64,000 nucleotides of DNA, from positions 538,556 to 602,555 of the forward strand of contig NZ_QNHG01000001.1 in NCBI RefSeq assembly GCF_003290025.1, in the 5' to 3' direction. Positions 54,930 to 63,903 of this stretch are shown one piece after another. How positions within the stretch are numbered: position 1 is the first letter of the stretch; every line of letters starts with the position of its first letter. This stretch comes from Pseudogemmobacter bohemicus. Its GTDB lineage: Bacteria > Pseudomonadota > Alphaproteobacteria > Rhodobacterales > Rhodobacteraceae. The notes beneath the pieces were generated by a model, which did no database searches, was not told the DNA's origin, and saw only the letters and a list, made by a program, of their open reading frames with translations. The position numbers and the translations under genes are program-made.

Positions 54930-54943
54930 GATCTCTCTCCCCC

Positions 54944-55930
54944 TCAGACGGTAATGTCGGTCCAGAGATCGCTCAGCGGCGGCTCCGGGCTTTCTTTCGA
55001 GAATTCAGCCGCCTCATTCACCAGCGCCTTGATCTCTTTGTCGATGTTCTTCAGGTCATCCTCGGATGCGAGGCCCCCCTGCAACAGCAGATCGCGGACA
55101 TGCTCGATACAGTCCTTCTCGGTCTTGATCTTCTCGACCTCTTCGCGCGTCCGGTATTTCGCCGGATCCGACATCGAGTGACCGCGGTAGCGATAGGTCA
55201 TCATCTCAAGGATATACGGCCCCTTGCCCGCGCGGCAGTGGGCGACCGCCTTCTCACCAGCCGCCTTCACCGCCAGCACATCCATGCCATCGACCTGCTC
55301 GCCGGGGATGCCATAAGCCACGCCGCGCTCATAAAGCGTCGTCGATTTGGTCGAGCGCTTCACGCTCGTCCCCATGGCATATTGGTTGTTTTCAATGACG
55401 AAAATCACCGGGAGCTCCCAGAGCTCTGCCATGTTATAGGTTTCATAGACCTGGCCCTGGTTGGCCGCGCCATCGCCGAAATAGGTGAAGGTCACATTGT
55501 CATTGCCGAGGTACTTGTCGGCAAATGCGAGCCCCGCGCCCAGCGGCACCTGCGCGCCGACAATACCATGGCCACCGTAGAAATGTTTCTCTTTCGAGAA
55601 CATATGCATCGAGCCGCCCTTGCCCTTCGAATAGCCCCCGATGCGCCCGGTCAGCTCGGCCATGACGCCCTTCGGGTCCATGTCGCAGGCCAGCATATGG
55701 CCGTGATCGCGGTAAGAGGTCAGGCGCTTGTCACCCTGCTTCGCCGCAGCTTCCAGGCCGACCACAACCGCTTCCTGGCCGATATAGAGGTGACAGAACC
55801 CCCCGATCAGCCCCATGCCGTAAAGCTGGCCCGCTTTTTCCTCAAAGCGGCGGATCAGCAGCATCTCGCGGTAATACTTCAGCAGCTCGTCTTTCGAGAC
55901 ATTGGGTCTCGCATCGGGCTTGCGTGCCAT
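54944..55930 (-). CDS. pdhA: Pyruvate dehydrogenase E1 alpha
   Basis: Thiamine-diphosphate subunit decarboxylating pyruvate. 328 residues from ATG 55930, behind GGGAGGAGCCC; the in-frame ATG at 55990 is rejected. ThDP motif [20 protein letters not shown]; phosphorylation-loop-like [15 protein letters not shown]; substrate loop [13 protein letters not shown] LacI-type palindrome (55961-55978) lies 31 bases upstream, so the pdhABC operon is probably controlled by sugar/pyruvate-linked repression or activation. Confidence 0.97.
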   Translation of the reverse strand: MARKPDARPNVSKDELLKYYREMLLIRRFEEKAGQLYGMGLIGGFCHLYIGQEAVVVGLEAAAKQGDKRLTSYRDHGHMLACDMDPKGVMAELTGRIGGYSKGKGGSMHMFSKEKHFYGGHGIVGAQVPLGAGLAFADKYLGNDNVTFTYFGDGAANQGQVYETYNMAELWELPVIFVIENNQYAMGTSVKRSTKSTTLYERGVAYGIPGEQVDGMDVLAVKAAGEKAVAHCRAGKGPYILEMMTYRYRGHSMSDPAKYRTREEVEKIKTEKDCIEHVRDLLLQGGLASEDDLKNIDKEIKALVNEAAEFSKESPEPPLSDLWTDITV

Positions 55931-55960
55931 TGGGCTCCTCCCTGGAGTAGGTTCAGCAAA

Positions 55961-55978
55961 TGGTTTAGCGTTAAACCA
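55961..55978. promoter_or_regulatory. LacI-type operator upstream of pdhA
   Basis: Perfect inverted repeat TGGTTTA-GCGT-TAAACCA with the CG centre typical of LacI-family sites. The core TTTAGCGTTAAA resembles the palindrome before pgk (59483). Confidence 0.55.
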
Positions 55979-56152
55979 TCCATACAACATCGGAGATTAT
56001 TGGGTCAAACGCGAAAATGTCCACGCCACGCCGTCGCAACGACAGGGCGTCGCCGCCTGTTACAGTGCCGGAGTGAGCGGCTCACCCTTCCGGCGGCAGC
56101 AGTTCAAACTCTGCATTCCAGAGACCCCAGGCGTTGCCGAACCCGGTTATCT

Positions 56153-56647
56153 TCAACTCAATCCTGTCATTCCCTCTGCGGAGCTTGCGATGTGCTGGTC
56201 AAGTGCTTTCGGAACGCAGATTAAGCCAGGCCGTTCTGATGAGGGCACGTCACGCCTGATGGAATAAGCCGTTTTGCAGGGCACATTTCCAGCGGCTCTC
56301 ATGACCGAAACGGTTTGCGATGTTCCTGATGATCCGAAGGCTGAAAGCAGGATTGGTGCAGAATGGCTCGTTATCATCCATGCAGAGGCAATGGCCACTA
56401 CGATGGAGATAACCAGGACGCGGGTCTTGACATGTGTTGTTCCGGGCGAAGTGGCAGAGCGTCTTGCCCCTTGCCGCAGCAAGACGAAGAGAAGTATTCC
56501 CGTTGCTGCCGCGACATACGGGGCGGCCTGGCGGAAGATCGCCGTCGTGTCCAGGCTGGAGTAATACCCGAACATGCCCGTGCCAGTGCCGTTTGCCAGC
56601 TTTGGCAGAAGCAAAAGCGCCACCAGTATTCCGATCACATATTTCAT
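56153..56647 (-). CDS. Hypothetical membrane protein
   Basis: 164 residues with three predicted membrane segments (about 3-20, 42-60, 78-98) and a hydrophilic C-terminus carrying two cysteines. Not recognised. Codon use and GC are less extreme than in neighbours, which suggests a recently acquired or loosely constrained gene. It interrupts the usual pdhA-ftsB adjacency. The plus-strand frames across it are shadows. Confidence 0.5.
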   Translation of the reverse strand: MKYVIGILVALLLLPKLANGTGTGMFGYYSSLDTTAIFRQAAPYVAAATGILLFVLLRQGARRSATSPGTTHVKTRVLVISIVVAIASAWMITSHSAPILLSAFGSSGTSQTVSVMRAAGNVPCKTAYSIRRDVPSSERPGLICVPKALDQHIASSAEGMTGLS

Positions 56648-56779
56648 AGTGCCACCGACTGTCGCGAGGGCAGAGATGGCCTGGATTTCGGGTGAAACTG
56701 TGGCCCGTCCCGGGCGCAGGTATGAAGCTCTGTTCCGTCGCAGCTCTGTCAGAGTGCGGCGCTCAGATTGGCTCGCCGC

Positions 56780-57082
56780 TCAGCGGATCACGATCTCATC
56801 GGCACGCATATAGCCCAGCACATCACGGGCGCGCTCATCGAGCAGATCCATGTCGAGATAGTCATCCGACAGCCGATGGGTCAGGTTCTGCATATCGGCA
56901 AGCTGCACCGCCAGCTTGTCACGCTCGACCGTCAGACCGGCGGCCTCGGCGCGGATTTCGACCCGGCGGAACACACCGTAATCGCCCTGCACGGCGGCAA
57001 AGGTGAAATAGGCGCCCAGCGTGAACATCAGGGCGAAATAGATCAGCCCGCCCATATTATGGCGCCGTTGTTGCCTGGTCAT
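56780..57082 (-). CDS. Septum formation initiator family protein (FtsB/DivIC-like)
   Basis: 100 residues: short cytoplasmic start MTRQQRRHNMG, one membrane helix (about 11-30), then a coiled coil (RVEIRAEAAGLTVERDKLAV in part) and DERARDVLGYMRADEIVIR. FtsB proteins link FtsQ and FtsL in the divisome; the length and topology match. In alphaproteobacteria an FtsB-like gene is often near pdhA or eno, supporting the call. Confidence 0.85.
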   Translation of the reverse strand: MTRQQRRHNMGGLIYFALMFTLGAYFTFAAVQGDYGVFRRVEIRAEAAGLTVERDKLAVQLADMQNLTHRLSDDYLDMDLLDERARDVLGYMRADEIVIR

Positions 57083-57151
57083 CTGCCCGTCTGCCCATCA
57101 ATTGGCCTCTCTGACGGAGGCTGCCAGAAAATTATGCCATGAAACGAATCA

Positions 57152-57184
57152 GAAGGGAATCCCCCATGCGGCGGGATTCCCTTC
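57152..57184 (+). terminator. Hairpin with plus-side T-run between aldolase and ftsB-like genes
   Basis: Twelve-bp stem GAAGGGAATCCC/GGGATTCCCTTC followed on the plus strand by ATTTTTCTTC. No plus-strand gene precedes it; in the other direction it can still act as a weak end for the aldolase transcript. Confidence 0.45.
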
Positions 57185-57201
57185 ATTTTTCTTCGAAATC
57201 A

Positions 57202-57272
57202 GATCAGCCGGCGCCAGATTAACCAGCCCCCGGATCAGCCGGCGCCAGGATCAGCCAGTCCCTGGATCAGCC
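57202..57272. repeat. 16-bp tandem repeat at the aldolase stop codon
   Basis: Five units starting at plus positions 202, 217, 233, 249 and 265 of the 57,000 block, spaced 15, 16, 16 and 16. On the coding (minus) strand each begins GGCTGATC (one reads GGTTAATC). The first unit contains the aldolase stop TGA, so the array duplicates the stop-codon context downstream. Confidence 0.75.
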
Positions 57273-58160
57273 AGCCACAGAGGCCGCATGGATGGAATCG
57301 ACCGCCGATTTCAGCGTGGCGTCGAATTCACCCTCGGATTGCTGCGCTTTCAGACCTTCGGACAAAGCACGCGAGAAGGACGCGATCATGCCGCGGTTCT
57401 TCGCCAGCAGCGCATTGGCCTCATCGCGCGAATAGCCGCCCGAAAGTGCGACCAGCTTCAGCACCGCAGGGTGATCGACGAGGGGGGCGTAGAAATTCGC
57501 CTCCGACGGGATCGTCAGCTTCAGCATCACCTGCGTGCCCTTCGGCAGGGCGTCGAGATGCGCAAGGATCTCGCGGCGCAGGATCGTCTCGGCGGCGGCC
57601 TTGTCGGCGATGGAAATCGTGACTTCCGGCTCGACGATCGGCATCAGACCATGGCTGCTCACCTGTTTCGCGATGGCGAATTGCTGGTCAACCACCGCCT
57701 TGATGCCATCCTCATTCGCGGCCGAAATCACCGAGCGTTCCTTGGTGCCATAGATGCCCGCGCGCACTGCTTTTTCCAGCAGCGCGTCCAGCTCGGGCAT
57801 CGCTTTCATAACCTGGCAGCCATTGACCTCGGCATCGAGCCCCTTGTCGATCTTGAGGAAAGGCACCACGCCGCGCTTTTCCCAAAGATAGGTGGCGGTC
57901 GGGATGCCGTCGATGTCACGGTCCATCGTCTGTTCGAACAGGATGGCGCCGATCACCTTCTGCCCCGAAAAGGCCGGCGATTTGATGATGCGGGCGCGCA
58001 TCGCATGGACCAGATCGAACATGCCGGCCTCGTCGGACCAGGCATCGGCCTCGACGCCGTAGAGTTTCAGCGCCTTCGGGGTCGAGCCCCCCGACTGGTC
58101 CAGCGCCGCGATAAAGCCCTGGCCCGCGCCGATCTGCGCCGTCATTTTTTCAGTGGTCAT
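57267..58160 (-). CDS. Class I fructose-bisphosphate aldolase
   Basis: Schiff-base aldolase cleaving fructose-1,6-bisphosphate. 297 residues from ATG 58160 (MTTEKMTAQIGAGQGFIAAL); upstream ATG 58202 is rejected. Class I features: AALDQSGGSTPKAL, PFLKIDKGLD, and VEPEVTI with the glutamate before the lysine-bearing VMLKLTIPSEANFY. Ends in a 16-bp tandem repeat. 99 bases after pgk on the same strand, with a half LacI-type site in the gap; the two genes likely form a glycolytic/gluconeogenic unit. Confidence 0.94.
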   Translation of the reverse strand: MTTEKMTAQIGAGQGFIAALDQSGGSTPKALKLYGVEADAWSDEAGMFDLVHAMRARIIKSPAFSGQKVIGAILFEQTMDRDIDGIPTATYLWEKRGVVPFLKIDKGLDAEVNGCQVMKAMPELDALLEKAVRAGIYGTKERSVISAANEDGIKAVVDQQFAIAKQVSSHGLMPIVEPEVTISIADKAAAETILRREILAHLDALPKGTQVMLKLTIPSEANFYAPLVDHPAVLKLVALSGGYSRDEANALLAKNRGMIASFSRALSEGLKAQQSEGEFDATLKSAVDSIHAASVAG

Positions 58161-58238
58161 GGTCAAAACCCTTCCCCGGATCCTCAGAGTCCCTGTTCCC
58201 ACGCGCCATAGCCTTTTGACCAGGGCGCACGCAATGCT

Positions 58239-58249
58239 GTTAGCGCGAC
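58239..58249. promoter_or_regulatory. LacI-type half operator upstream of aldolase
   Basis: GTTAGCGCGAC in the pgk-aldolase gap; the left half equals the perfect palindrome before pgk, and the right half is degenerate (GAC for AAC). Confidence 0.35.
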
Positions 58250-58259
58250 CGGGCGCGCA

Positions 58260-59450
58260 TCAGGCAAGAAGCGCCGCGACGCCCGGCAATTCCTTGCCCT
58301 CCATCCATTCAAGGAAGGCGCCGCCGGCGGTCGAGATGAAGGTGAAGGCGCCCGCAGCCCCGGCCTGGTTCAGCGCGGCCACGGTATCGCCGCCGCCCGC
58401 GACCGAGATCAGCTTTCCTGCCTCGGTCAGCCGCGCCGCTTCTTTCGCCGCCGCCACCGTGGCGCCGTCGAACGGGGGGATCTCGAAAGCACCCAGCGGA
58501 CCGTTCCAGATCAGCGTTGCGCATTGGCCCATCACGGCCTTAAGCCGCGCCACCGTCTCCGGACCGGCATCGAGGATCATCGCATCCGCAGGGCAGCCTG
58601 ATGCATTGGTGATCTGGCTGGCCGCGCCGGCCCTGAACTCGCGCGCCACCACCACATCGACCGGCAGATGGATCTGGCAGCCGGAATCGCTGGCCTTTTT
58701 CAGGATCGCGCGGGCGGTATCGGCCATATCGCGCTCGGCCAGCGATTTGCCGACCTCGATTCCCTGCGCCACAAGGAAGGTATTCGCCATGCCGCCGCCA
58801 ATCGCCAGGTGATCGACCTTGCCGACGAGGTTCCCCAGCAGATCAAGTTTCGTCGAGACCTTCGCGCCGCCGACCACTGCGATCACCGGGCGGGCCGGGG
58901 TGCCAAGGGCTGCCTCCAGCGCCTTCAGTTCCGCCTCCATCAGCCGGCCTGCCGCATGCGGCAAAGCGCGCGCCAGCGCCTCGGTCGAGGCATGCGCGCG
59001 ATGCGCCGCTGAAAAGGCGTCATTCACATAAACATCGCCAAGCGCGGCAAATTCCGCCGCCAGCCCGGCATCGTTTTTCTCCTCGCCCGGCTGAAAGCGG
59101 GTATTCTCCAGCAAAACCACATCGCCGGGGCCTGCCGCAGCAATCGCCGCCTTCGCCACTTCGCCGGTGCTCTCAGAGGAGAACACCACCTTGCGGCCAA
59201 GGCTCGATTCAACAGCGCCCGCGATGCGGCCAAGGCTCATTTCCGGCACGACCTTGCCCTTCGGGCGGTCGAAATGCGCCAGCAGCACCACTTTGCCGCC
59301 GCGCGCGATGATATCCTCGACCGTTGGGCGGATCTTGTCGATGCGGGTGGTGTCGGTGACCCGATCCCCCTCCATCGGCACATTGATATCGACCCGTGTA
59401 AGCACCGTCTTGCCGGCCAGTGCGATATCATCCAGCGTTTTCCAGCCCAT
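58260..59450 (-). CDS. pgk: Phosphoglycerate kinase
   Basis: Reversible ATP-forming step of glycolysis. 396 residues: N-terminal [20 protein letters not shown] (PGK signature), substrate motif AHFDRPKGK, hinge region, and the C-terminal nucleotide loop [16 protein letters not shown]. Preceded by a perfect LacI-type palindrome 33 bases before the ATG and followed by aldolase. Confidence 0.97.
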   Translation of the reverse strand: MGWKTLDDIALAGKTVLTRVDINVPMEGDRVTDTTRIDKIRPTVEDIIARGGKVVLLAHFDRPKGKVVPEMSLGRIAGAVESSLGRKVVFSSESTGEVAKAAIAAAGPGDVVLLENTRFQPGEEKNDAGLAAEFAALGDVYVNDAFSAAHRAHASTEALARALPHAAGRLMEAELKALEAALGTPARPVIAVVGGAKVSTKLDLLGNLVGKVDHLAIGGGMANTFLVAQGIEVGKSLAERDMADTARAILKKASDSGCQIHLPVDVVVAREFRAGAASQITNASGCPADAMILDAGPETVARLKAVMGQCATLIWNGPLGAFEIPPFDGATVAAAKEAARLTEAGKLISVAGGGDTVAALNQAGAAGAFTFISTAGGAFLEWMEGKELPGVAALLA

Positions 59451-59482
59451 CGGTCTCTCCCAGGATGCGTCATTCGGTTTGG

Positions 59483-59494
59483 GTTAGCGCTAAC
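59483..59494. promoter_or_regulatory. Perfect LacI-type palindrome upstream of pgk
   Basis: GTTAGCGCTAAC, a 12-base perfect palindrome. In Rhodobacter sphaeroides a LacI-family regulator of central carbon flux (CceR) uses a similar site by my recollection; identity here is inferred. Confidence 0.6.
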
Positions 59495-59635
59495 AAGCCA
59501 GCTGTTCCCGGCTTTTCGCGCAATTCTTTCCGCCCATTTTGCCGCCCCGTCAACCGATCACGCCCATTTGCCCTTCCCCCCCGATGCGCTTGCGGTTAAT
59601 TTCCCGCCCGACCAGAAGCCTGCAAGGGAAGCACA

Positions 59636-60145
59636 ATGGCCGAGATCAAGGACCCCGAGAACACCATCATCCTGACGCTGAAAGACGGCGAAGTGGTGAT
59701 CGAGCTTCTCCCGGATGTCGCACCGAAACATGCCGAGCGCATGAAGCAGCTCGCGCGCGACAAAGCCTATGACAATGTGGCTTTCCACCGCGTGATCGAG
59801 GGCTTCATGGCCCAGACCGGCGATGTCGAGCACGCCAATATGGAAAAAGATTACAATCCGCGCCGTTCGGGCACGGGTGGTTCGCAATATGACGATCTGC
59901 CGGCCGAGTTCTCGAAACTCCCGCATGATCGCGGCACGCTGGGCGCGGCGCGTTCGGCCAATCCGAATTCGGCGAACAGCCAGTTCTTCATCAATTTCAA
60001 GGACAACCATTTCCTCAACGGCCAGTATACCGTCTATGGTCGCGTGATTAAGGGCATGGAATTCGTTGATAAAATCACCCGGGGCGAGCCGCCGGTCACC
60101 CCTGATCGCATGATCACCGTGAGGGTTGCATCCGATGTTGCGTAA
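59636..60145 (+). CDS. Peptidylprolyl isomerase, cytoplasmic cyclophilin
   Basis: 169-residue cyclophilin without signal peptide. Family motifs: VAFHRVIEGFMAQTGD, SANSQFFINF and YTVYGRVIKGMEFVDKI. Catalyses cis-trans proline isomerisation in the cytoplasm. The stop overlaps the next cyclophilin gene by 11 bases, so both are made from one mRNA but act in different compartments. Confidence 0.93.
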   Translation: MAEIKDPENTIILTLKDGEVVIELLPDVAPKHAERMKQLARDKAYDNVAFHRVIEGFMAQTGDVEHANMEKDYNPRRSGTGGSQYDDLPAEFSKLPHDRGTLGAARSANPNSANSQFFINFKDNHFLNGQYTVYGRVIKGMEFVDKITRGEPPVTPDRMITVRVASDVA

Positions 60146-60935
60146 GGTTCTTGCCGTTTCCCTGCTGATGGCGACCCCCGCCTTTGCGCAGGATGTGCCC
60201 GATCTGCCCGGGCCGAATCTGGTGCTTGACATCCAGGGTGAAGCCAATGGCCGGGTGGTCATTGACCTTCTGTCCGACAAGGCGCCGCAGCATGTGGCGC
60301 AGATCGTCACGCTGGCGAAAGAGGGCGCCTATGACGGCGTCGTCTTCCACCGCGTGATCGACGGTTTCATGGCCCAGACCGGCGATGTGCAGTTCGGCAA
60401 GCCCGCGACTTTTGCCGAAGAGATCGCCAAACTGCCGAAAGGCGCGGCTGAGGGCACCTATAACCTCGGTGGGATGGAGATCCCTGCGGAATTCATCAGC
60501 GCTGGTATGGGTGGCTCGGATCTGCCTGACATCCCGTCGGAATTCTCGGACCTCTCCTTCCAGCGCGGCATTGTAGGCATGGCCCGCAGCAATGATCCGA
60601 ATTCGGCGAACAGCCAGTTCTTCATCATGTTCGCGCCGGGCGATTTCCTTGACGGGCAATATACCGTTGTCGGTCGGGTGATCTCGGGCATGGATGTGGT
60701 CGACAAGATCAAACGCGGTCCGGCAGAGCTGAACGGCTCGGTCGCCGAGAATCCGGATGTGATCGTCAAGGCCAGCATCGAGGAAGAGGCCGCGGCGCCG
60801 ACCTCGGGCGCCGAGCCTGCGGGCGGTGAAGGCGGCCTGGGCCCGGTGATGGAAGAAGTGGCACCGGCTGAAACCCCCGCTGAAGCTCCGGTCGAAGTGC
60901 CGGCCGAGGCAGCTGTCGAGGCTCCGGCACAATAA
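60135..60935 (+). CDS. Peptidylprolyl isomerase, exported cyclophilin with acidic tail
   Basis: 266 residues from ATG 60135. Signal peptide 1-18 (ending TPAFA), then a cyclophilin domain (VVFHRVIDGFMAQTGD, SANSQFFIMF, VGRVISGMDVVDKI). After about residue 215 a low-complexity Ala/Pro/Glu tail (ETPAEAPVEVPAEAAVEAPA) ends the protein, probably disordered in the periplasm. It overlaps the upstream paralogue, so the pair is a coupled cytoplasm/periplasm set. Confidence 0.93.
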   Translation: MLRKVLAVSLLMATPAFAQDVPDLPGPNLVLDIQGEANGRVVIDLLSDKAPQHVAQIVTLAKEGAYDGVVFHRVIDGFMAQTGDVQFGKPATFAEEIAKLPKGAAEGTYNLGGMEIPAEFISAGMGGSDLPDIPSEFSDLSFQRGIVGMARSNDPNSANSQFFIMFAPGDFLDGQYTVVGRVISGMDVVDKIKRGPAELNGSVAENPDVIVKASIEEEAAAPTSGAEPAGGEGGLGPVMEEVAPAETPAEAPVEVPAEAAVEAPAQ

Positions 60936-60953
60936 GCCGCGACAAAGATCAGG

Positions 60954-60990
60954 AAAGGGCGGGGCGCGGGTTATCGCGCGCCGCCCTTTT
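60954..60990 (+). terminator. Intrinsic terminator of the cyclophilin pair
   Basis: AAAGGGCGG/CCGCCCTTT stem enclosing a second GGCGCG...CGCGCG palindrome and followed by TGCATTTG. Confidence 0.7.
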
Positions 60991-61086
60991 GCATTTGCGG
61001 CCTGTTTGCCGCCGCCTGTTTACCTCGGCGGCGGCGCGGGTTATGCGCGGGGCAACAGGCGGCATATTCATGCGCGGAGGCCCGCA

Positions 61087-62391
61087 ATGGCGCAATTTCT
61101 TTCCACCCGGGAACCCGGTTTCGAGGCGGAATTCACCGCTTTCCTCGGCATGAAACGCGAGGACAGCCCCGAGGTGGATGACGTGGTTGCCGCGATCATC
61201 GCCGATGTGCGGGCGCGGGGCGATCAGGCGGTGACTGATCTCACCGCGCGCTTTGACCGGCTGGCGGTGACCCCCGACCGTCTGGCCTTTTCCCCCGCCG
61301 AGATCGAGGCGGAATGTGCCAAAGTCGTGCCCGAGGATGCAGCGGCGCTGACCCTCGCGGCGGAACGCATCCGCGCCTATCACGTCCGCCAGATGCCGCA
61401 GGACCAGATGTGGACCGATCCGGAAGGGGCCACCCTCGGCTGGCGCTGGACGCCGGTTTCTGCCGCCGGCCTCTATGTGCCGGGCGGGCTCGCCTCTTAC
61501 CCGTCTTCCGTGCTGATGAACGCGATCCCGGCGCGGGTGGCCGGGGTGGGGCGGCTGGTGATCACCTGCCCGACGCCGGGCGGCGAGGTCAATCCGCTGG
61601 TGATCTATGCCGCCAGACTGGCCGGGGTCGATACGATCTACCGGATCGGCGGCGCCCAGGCGGTGGCGGCGCTGGCCTATGGAACCGAAACCATCCGCCC
61701 GGTCGACAAGATCACCGGGCCGGGCAATGCCTGGGTTGCGGCGGCCAAGCGGCGGGTATTCGGCAAGGTCGGGATCGACATGATCGCCGGTCCCTCCGAG
61801 ATCCTGGTGATCGCCGATGGCACTGCCGATCCGGATTTTGTGGCGCTGGATATGCTGAGCCAGGCCGAGCATGACGCTTCTGCCCAGGCAATTCTTGTCA
61901 CCCCGGATGAGGGTTTCGCCCGCGCCTGCGTGGCTGCGCTGGAAAAACGGCTGCAAACGCTGGAGCGGCGCGAGATCGCCGCCGCCTCCTGGCGTGACAA
62001 TGGCGCGGTGATCCTGGTCAAAGACCTGGCCGAGGCGGCTGTTTTGTCGAATCGCGTCGCACCCGAGCATCTTGAGATCTGCACCGAAGACCCGGAGGCG
62101 GTTTCCGCCCGGATCACCCATGCCGGCGCCATCTTCCTTGGCCAATGGACGCCCGAGGCCATCGGCGACTATATCGGCGGGCCGAACCATGTGTTGCCGA
62201 CGGCGCGCTCGGCGCGGTTCTCCTCGGGGCTGTCGGTGCTGGAATTCCTCAAACGCACCACGGTCGCGAAAATGACGCCGCAGGCGCTGGCGGCCATCGG
62301 ACCGGCGGCCGAGCGGCTGGCGATTTCGGAAAGCCTGGAGGCGCATGGGCTGAGCGTGCGCGCGCGGCTCGACCGGCTGAACCGGGCCTGA
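61087..62391 (+). CDS. hisD: Histidinol dehydrogenase
   Basis: Last two oxidations of histidine synthesis, histidinol to histidine, with Zn and NAD. 434 residues from ATG 61087 (MAQFLSTREPGFEAEF), behind GGAGG. Signatures: AAGLYVPGGLASYPSSVLMN, KITGPGNAWVAAAKRRVFGK, GPSEILVIADGTADPDFVAL, and the Zn/substrate residues in SQAEHDASAQAILV and FLGQWTPEAIGDYIGGPNHV. Convergent with the aminotransferase gene across a shared terminator. Confidence 0.97.
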   Translation: MAQFLSTREPGFEAEFTAFLGMKREDSPEVDDVVAAIIADVRARGDQAVTDLTARFDRLAVTPDRLAFSPAEIEAECAKVVPEDAAALTLAAERIRAYHVRQMPQDQMWTDPEGATLGWRWTPVSAAGLYVPGGLASYPSSVLMNAIPARVAGVGRLVITCPTPGGEVNPLVIYAARLAGVDTIYRIGGAQAVAALAYGTETIRPVDKITGPGNAWVAAAKRRVFGKVGIDMIAGPSEILVIADGTADPDFVALDMLSQAEHDASAQAILVTPDEGFARACVAALEKRLQTLERREIAAASWRDNGAVILVKDLAEAAVLSNRVAPEHLEICTEDPEAVSARITHAGAIFLGQWTPEAIGDYIGGPNHVLPTARSARFSSGLSVLEFLKRTTVAKMTPQALAAIGPAAERLAISESLEAHGLSVRARLDRLNRA

Positions 62392-62442
62392 GAGCAGGGG
62401 CATTAGAGACGGGGCCGGGCCGGGGCAGGCGGGCAGTACAGA

Positions 62443-62468
62443 AAAAGGCGGGCCAGAGCCCGCCTTTT
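62443..62468. terminator. Bidirectional terminator between hisD and the aminotransferase gene
   Basis: GGCGGGC-CAGA-GCCCGCC stem flanked by A4 and T4, fitting termination of both convergent genes. Confidence 0.8.
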
Positions 62469-62502
62469 CATCTTCCCGCCTTTTGATCCCGAAACCGAGC
62501 GA

Positions 62503-63903
62503 TCAGCCTGCTTTGGCGACCAGCAGACCGTCTTTCTGCAGGCCGGCATAGCATTCATCCAGCGATTTCGTCGCGCGCTCGATCAGGATGTCGATCTCGG
62601 CCGGTGTGATCACCAGCGGCGGCGAGATGATCATGCGGTCGCCGACATGGCGCATCACCAGATCATTGGCAAAGCAACGCTCGCGCGCGCGCAGGCCAAC
62701 GGTGCCCTCTTCCGAAGCGAACTTTGCCCGTTTCGCCTTATCCGGCGTCAGCGCGATGGAGCCCATGAGTCCGGTCAGCACCGCCTCACCGACCAGCGGG
62801 TGATCGGTCAGCTTCGACCAGCGCTCGGCCAGATAGGGGTTGGCGACGTTCTTCACATGATCGACCACGCCTTCATCTTGCATGATGCGCAGGTTTTCCA
62901 GCGCGACAGCCGCCGCAACCGGGTGACCCGAATAGGTATAGCCATGGTTGAAATCGCCACCCGAACCCACGACCTCGGCCACGTCATCCGAGACGATCGA
63001 GCCGCCGATCGGCGCATAGCCTGAGGACAGACCCTTGGCGATGGTCATAATGTCGGGTTTGATGTCAAAGGTCTGGCTGCCGAACCAGTTGCCGGTGCGG
63101 CCAAAGCCGGTGATCACCTCGTCAACGACCAGCAGGATATTGTATTTCTTGCAGATTCTCTGAATTTCCGGCCAGTAGGTTTTCGGTGGAATGACCACAC
63201 CACCGGCGCCCTGCACCGGCTCGCCGATGAAAGCCGCGACATTTTCGGCGCCGATCTCCAGGATCTTCGCTTCCAGCTCCTGTGCGCGGGCAAGGCCGAA
63301 GGCGTCGATATCCATATCGCCGCCCTCACCCCACCAATAGGGCTGGTTGATATGCTCGACCCCGTCGATCTTGCCGCCATGGGCATGGATCGGCTTCATC
63401 CCGCCAAGCGAGCCGCCGCCAAGCGTCGAGCCGTGATAGCCGTTCCAGCGCGCGATGATGGTGCGCTTTTCCGGCTGGCCCTTGACCTGCCAATAGCGGC
63501 GCACAAGGCGGATATTGGTGTCATTGGCTTCCGATCCCGAACCGGCAAAGAACACATGGTTCAGATCGCCCGGCGCCAGTTCCGCCAGTTTCGCCGCCAG
63601 GGCAATTGCCGGCACATGCGTGGTCTGGAAGAAGGTGTTGTAATAGGGCAGTTCCATCATCTGGCGCGCGGCAACCTCGCCCAGCTCTTTGCGCCCGTAA
63701 CCGATATTGACGCACCACAGACCCGCCATACCGTCGAGAATCCGGTGCCCTTCGCTGTCGGTCAGCCAGCAGCCTTCGCCGCGCAGGATCACCCGCGCGC
63801 CTTTTTTTGCCAGCGCCGCCTTGTCGGTGAAAGGGTGGAAGTGATGCGCCGCGTCAAGCTTTTGCAGCTCGGCCGTGGGCGTGTTGTTGTTGATCATATT
63901 CAT
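62503..63903 (-). CDS. Class III aminotransferase (omega-amino acid/putrescine:pyruvate type)
   Basis: PLP-dependent fold-type I aminotransferase. 466 residues from ATG 63903 (GGAAAGGGTGATCACC before it; GTG 63912 and ATG 63897 are possible). PLP features: FAGSGSEANDTNIRL, GYHGSTLGGGSLGG, DEVITGFGRTGNWFGS and the Schiff-base lysine in MTIAKGLSSGYAPIG. The opening HHFHPFTDKAALAKKGARVI is typical of pyruvate-linked enzymes that accept beta-alanine, putrescine or taurine; I cannot choose among these. No transport or catabolic genes are adjacent in the window. Confidence 0.88.
   Translation of the reverse strand: MNMINNNTPTAELQKLDAAHHFHPFTDKAALAKKGARVILRGEGCWLTDSEGHRILDGMAGLWCVNIGYGRKELGEVAARQMMELPYYNTFFQTTHVPAIALAAKLAELAPGDLNHVFFAGSGSEANDTNIRLVRRYWQVKGQPEKRTIIARWNGYHGSTLGGGSLGGMKPIHAHGGKIDGVEHINQPYWWGEGGDMDIDAFGLARAQELEAKILEIGAENVAAFIGEPVQGAGGVVIPPKTYWPEIQRICKKYNILLVVDEVITGFGRTGNWFGSQTFDIKPDIMTIAKGLSSGYAPIGGSIVSDDVAEVVGSGGDFNHGYTYSGHPVAAAVALENLRIMQDEGVVDHVKNVANPYLAERWSKLTDHPLVGEAVLTGLMGSIALTPDKAKRAKFASEEGTVGLRARERCFANDLVMRHVGDRMIISPPLVITPAEIDILIERATKSLDECYAGLQKDGLLVAKAG

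Noticed and set aside
57202..57272. CRISPR array
   Set aside because: Units are contiguous 16-mers without spacers and there are no cas genes.
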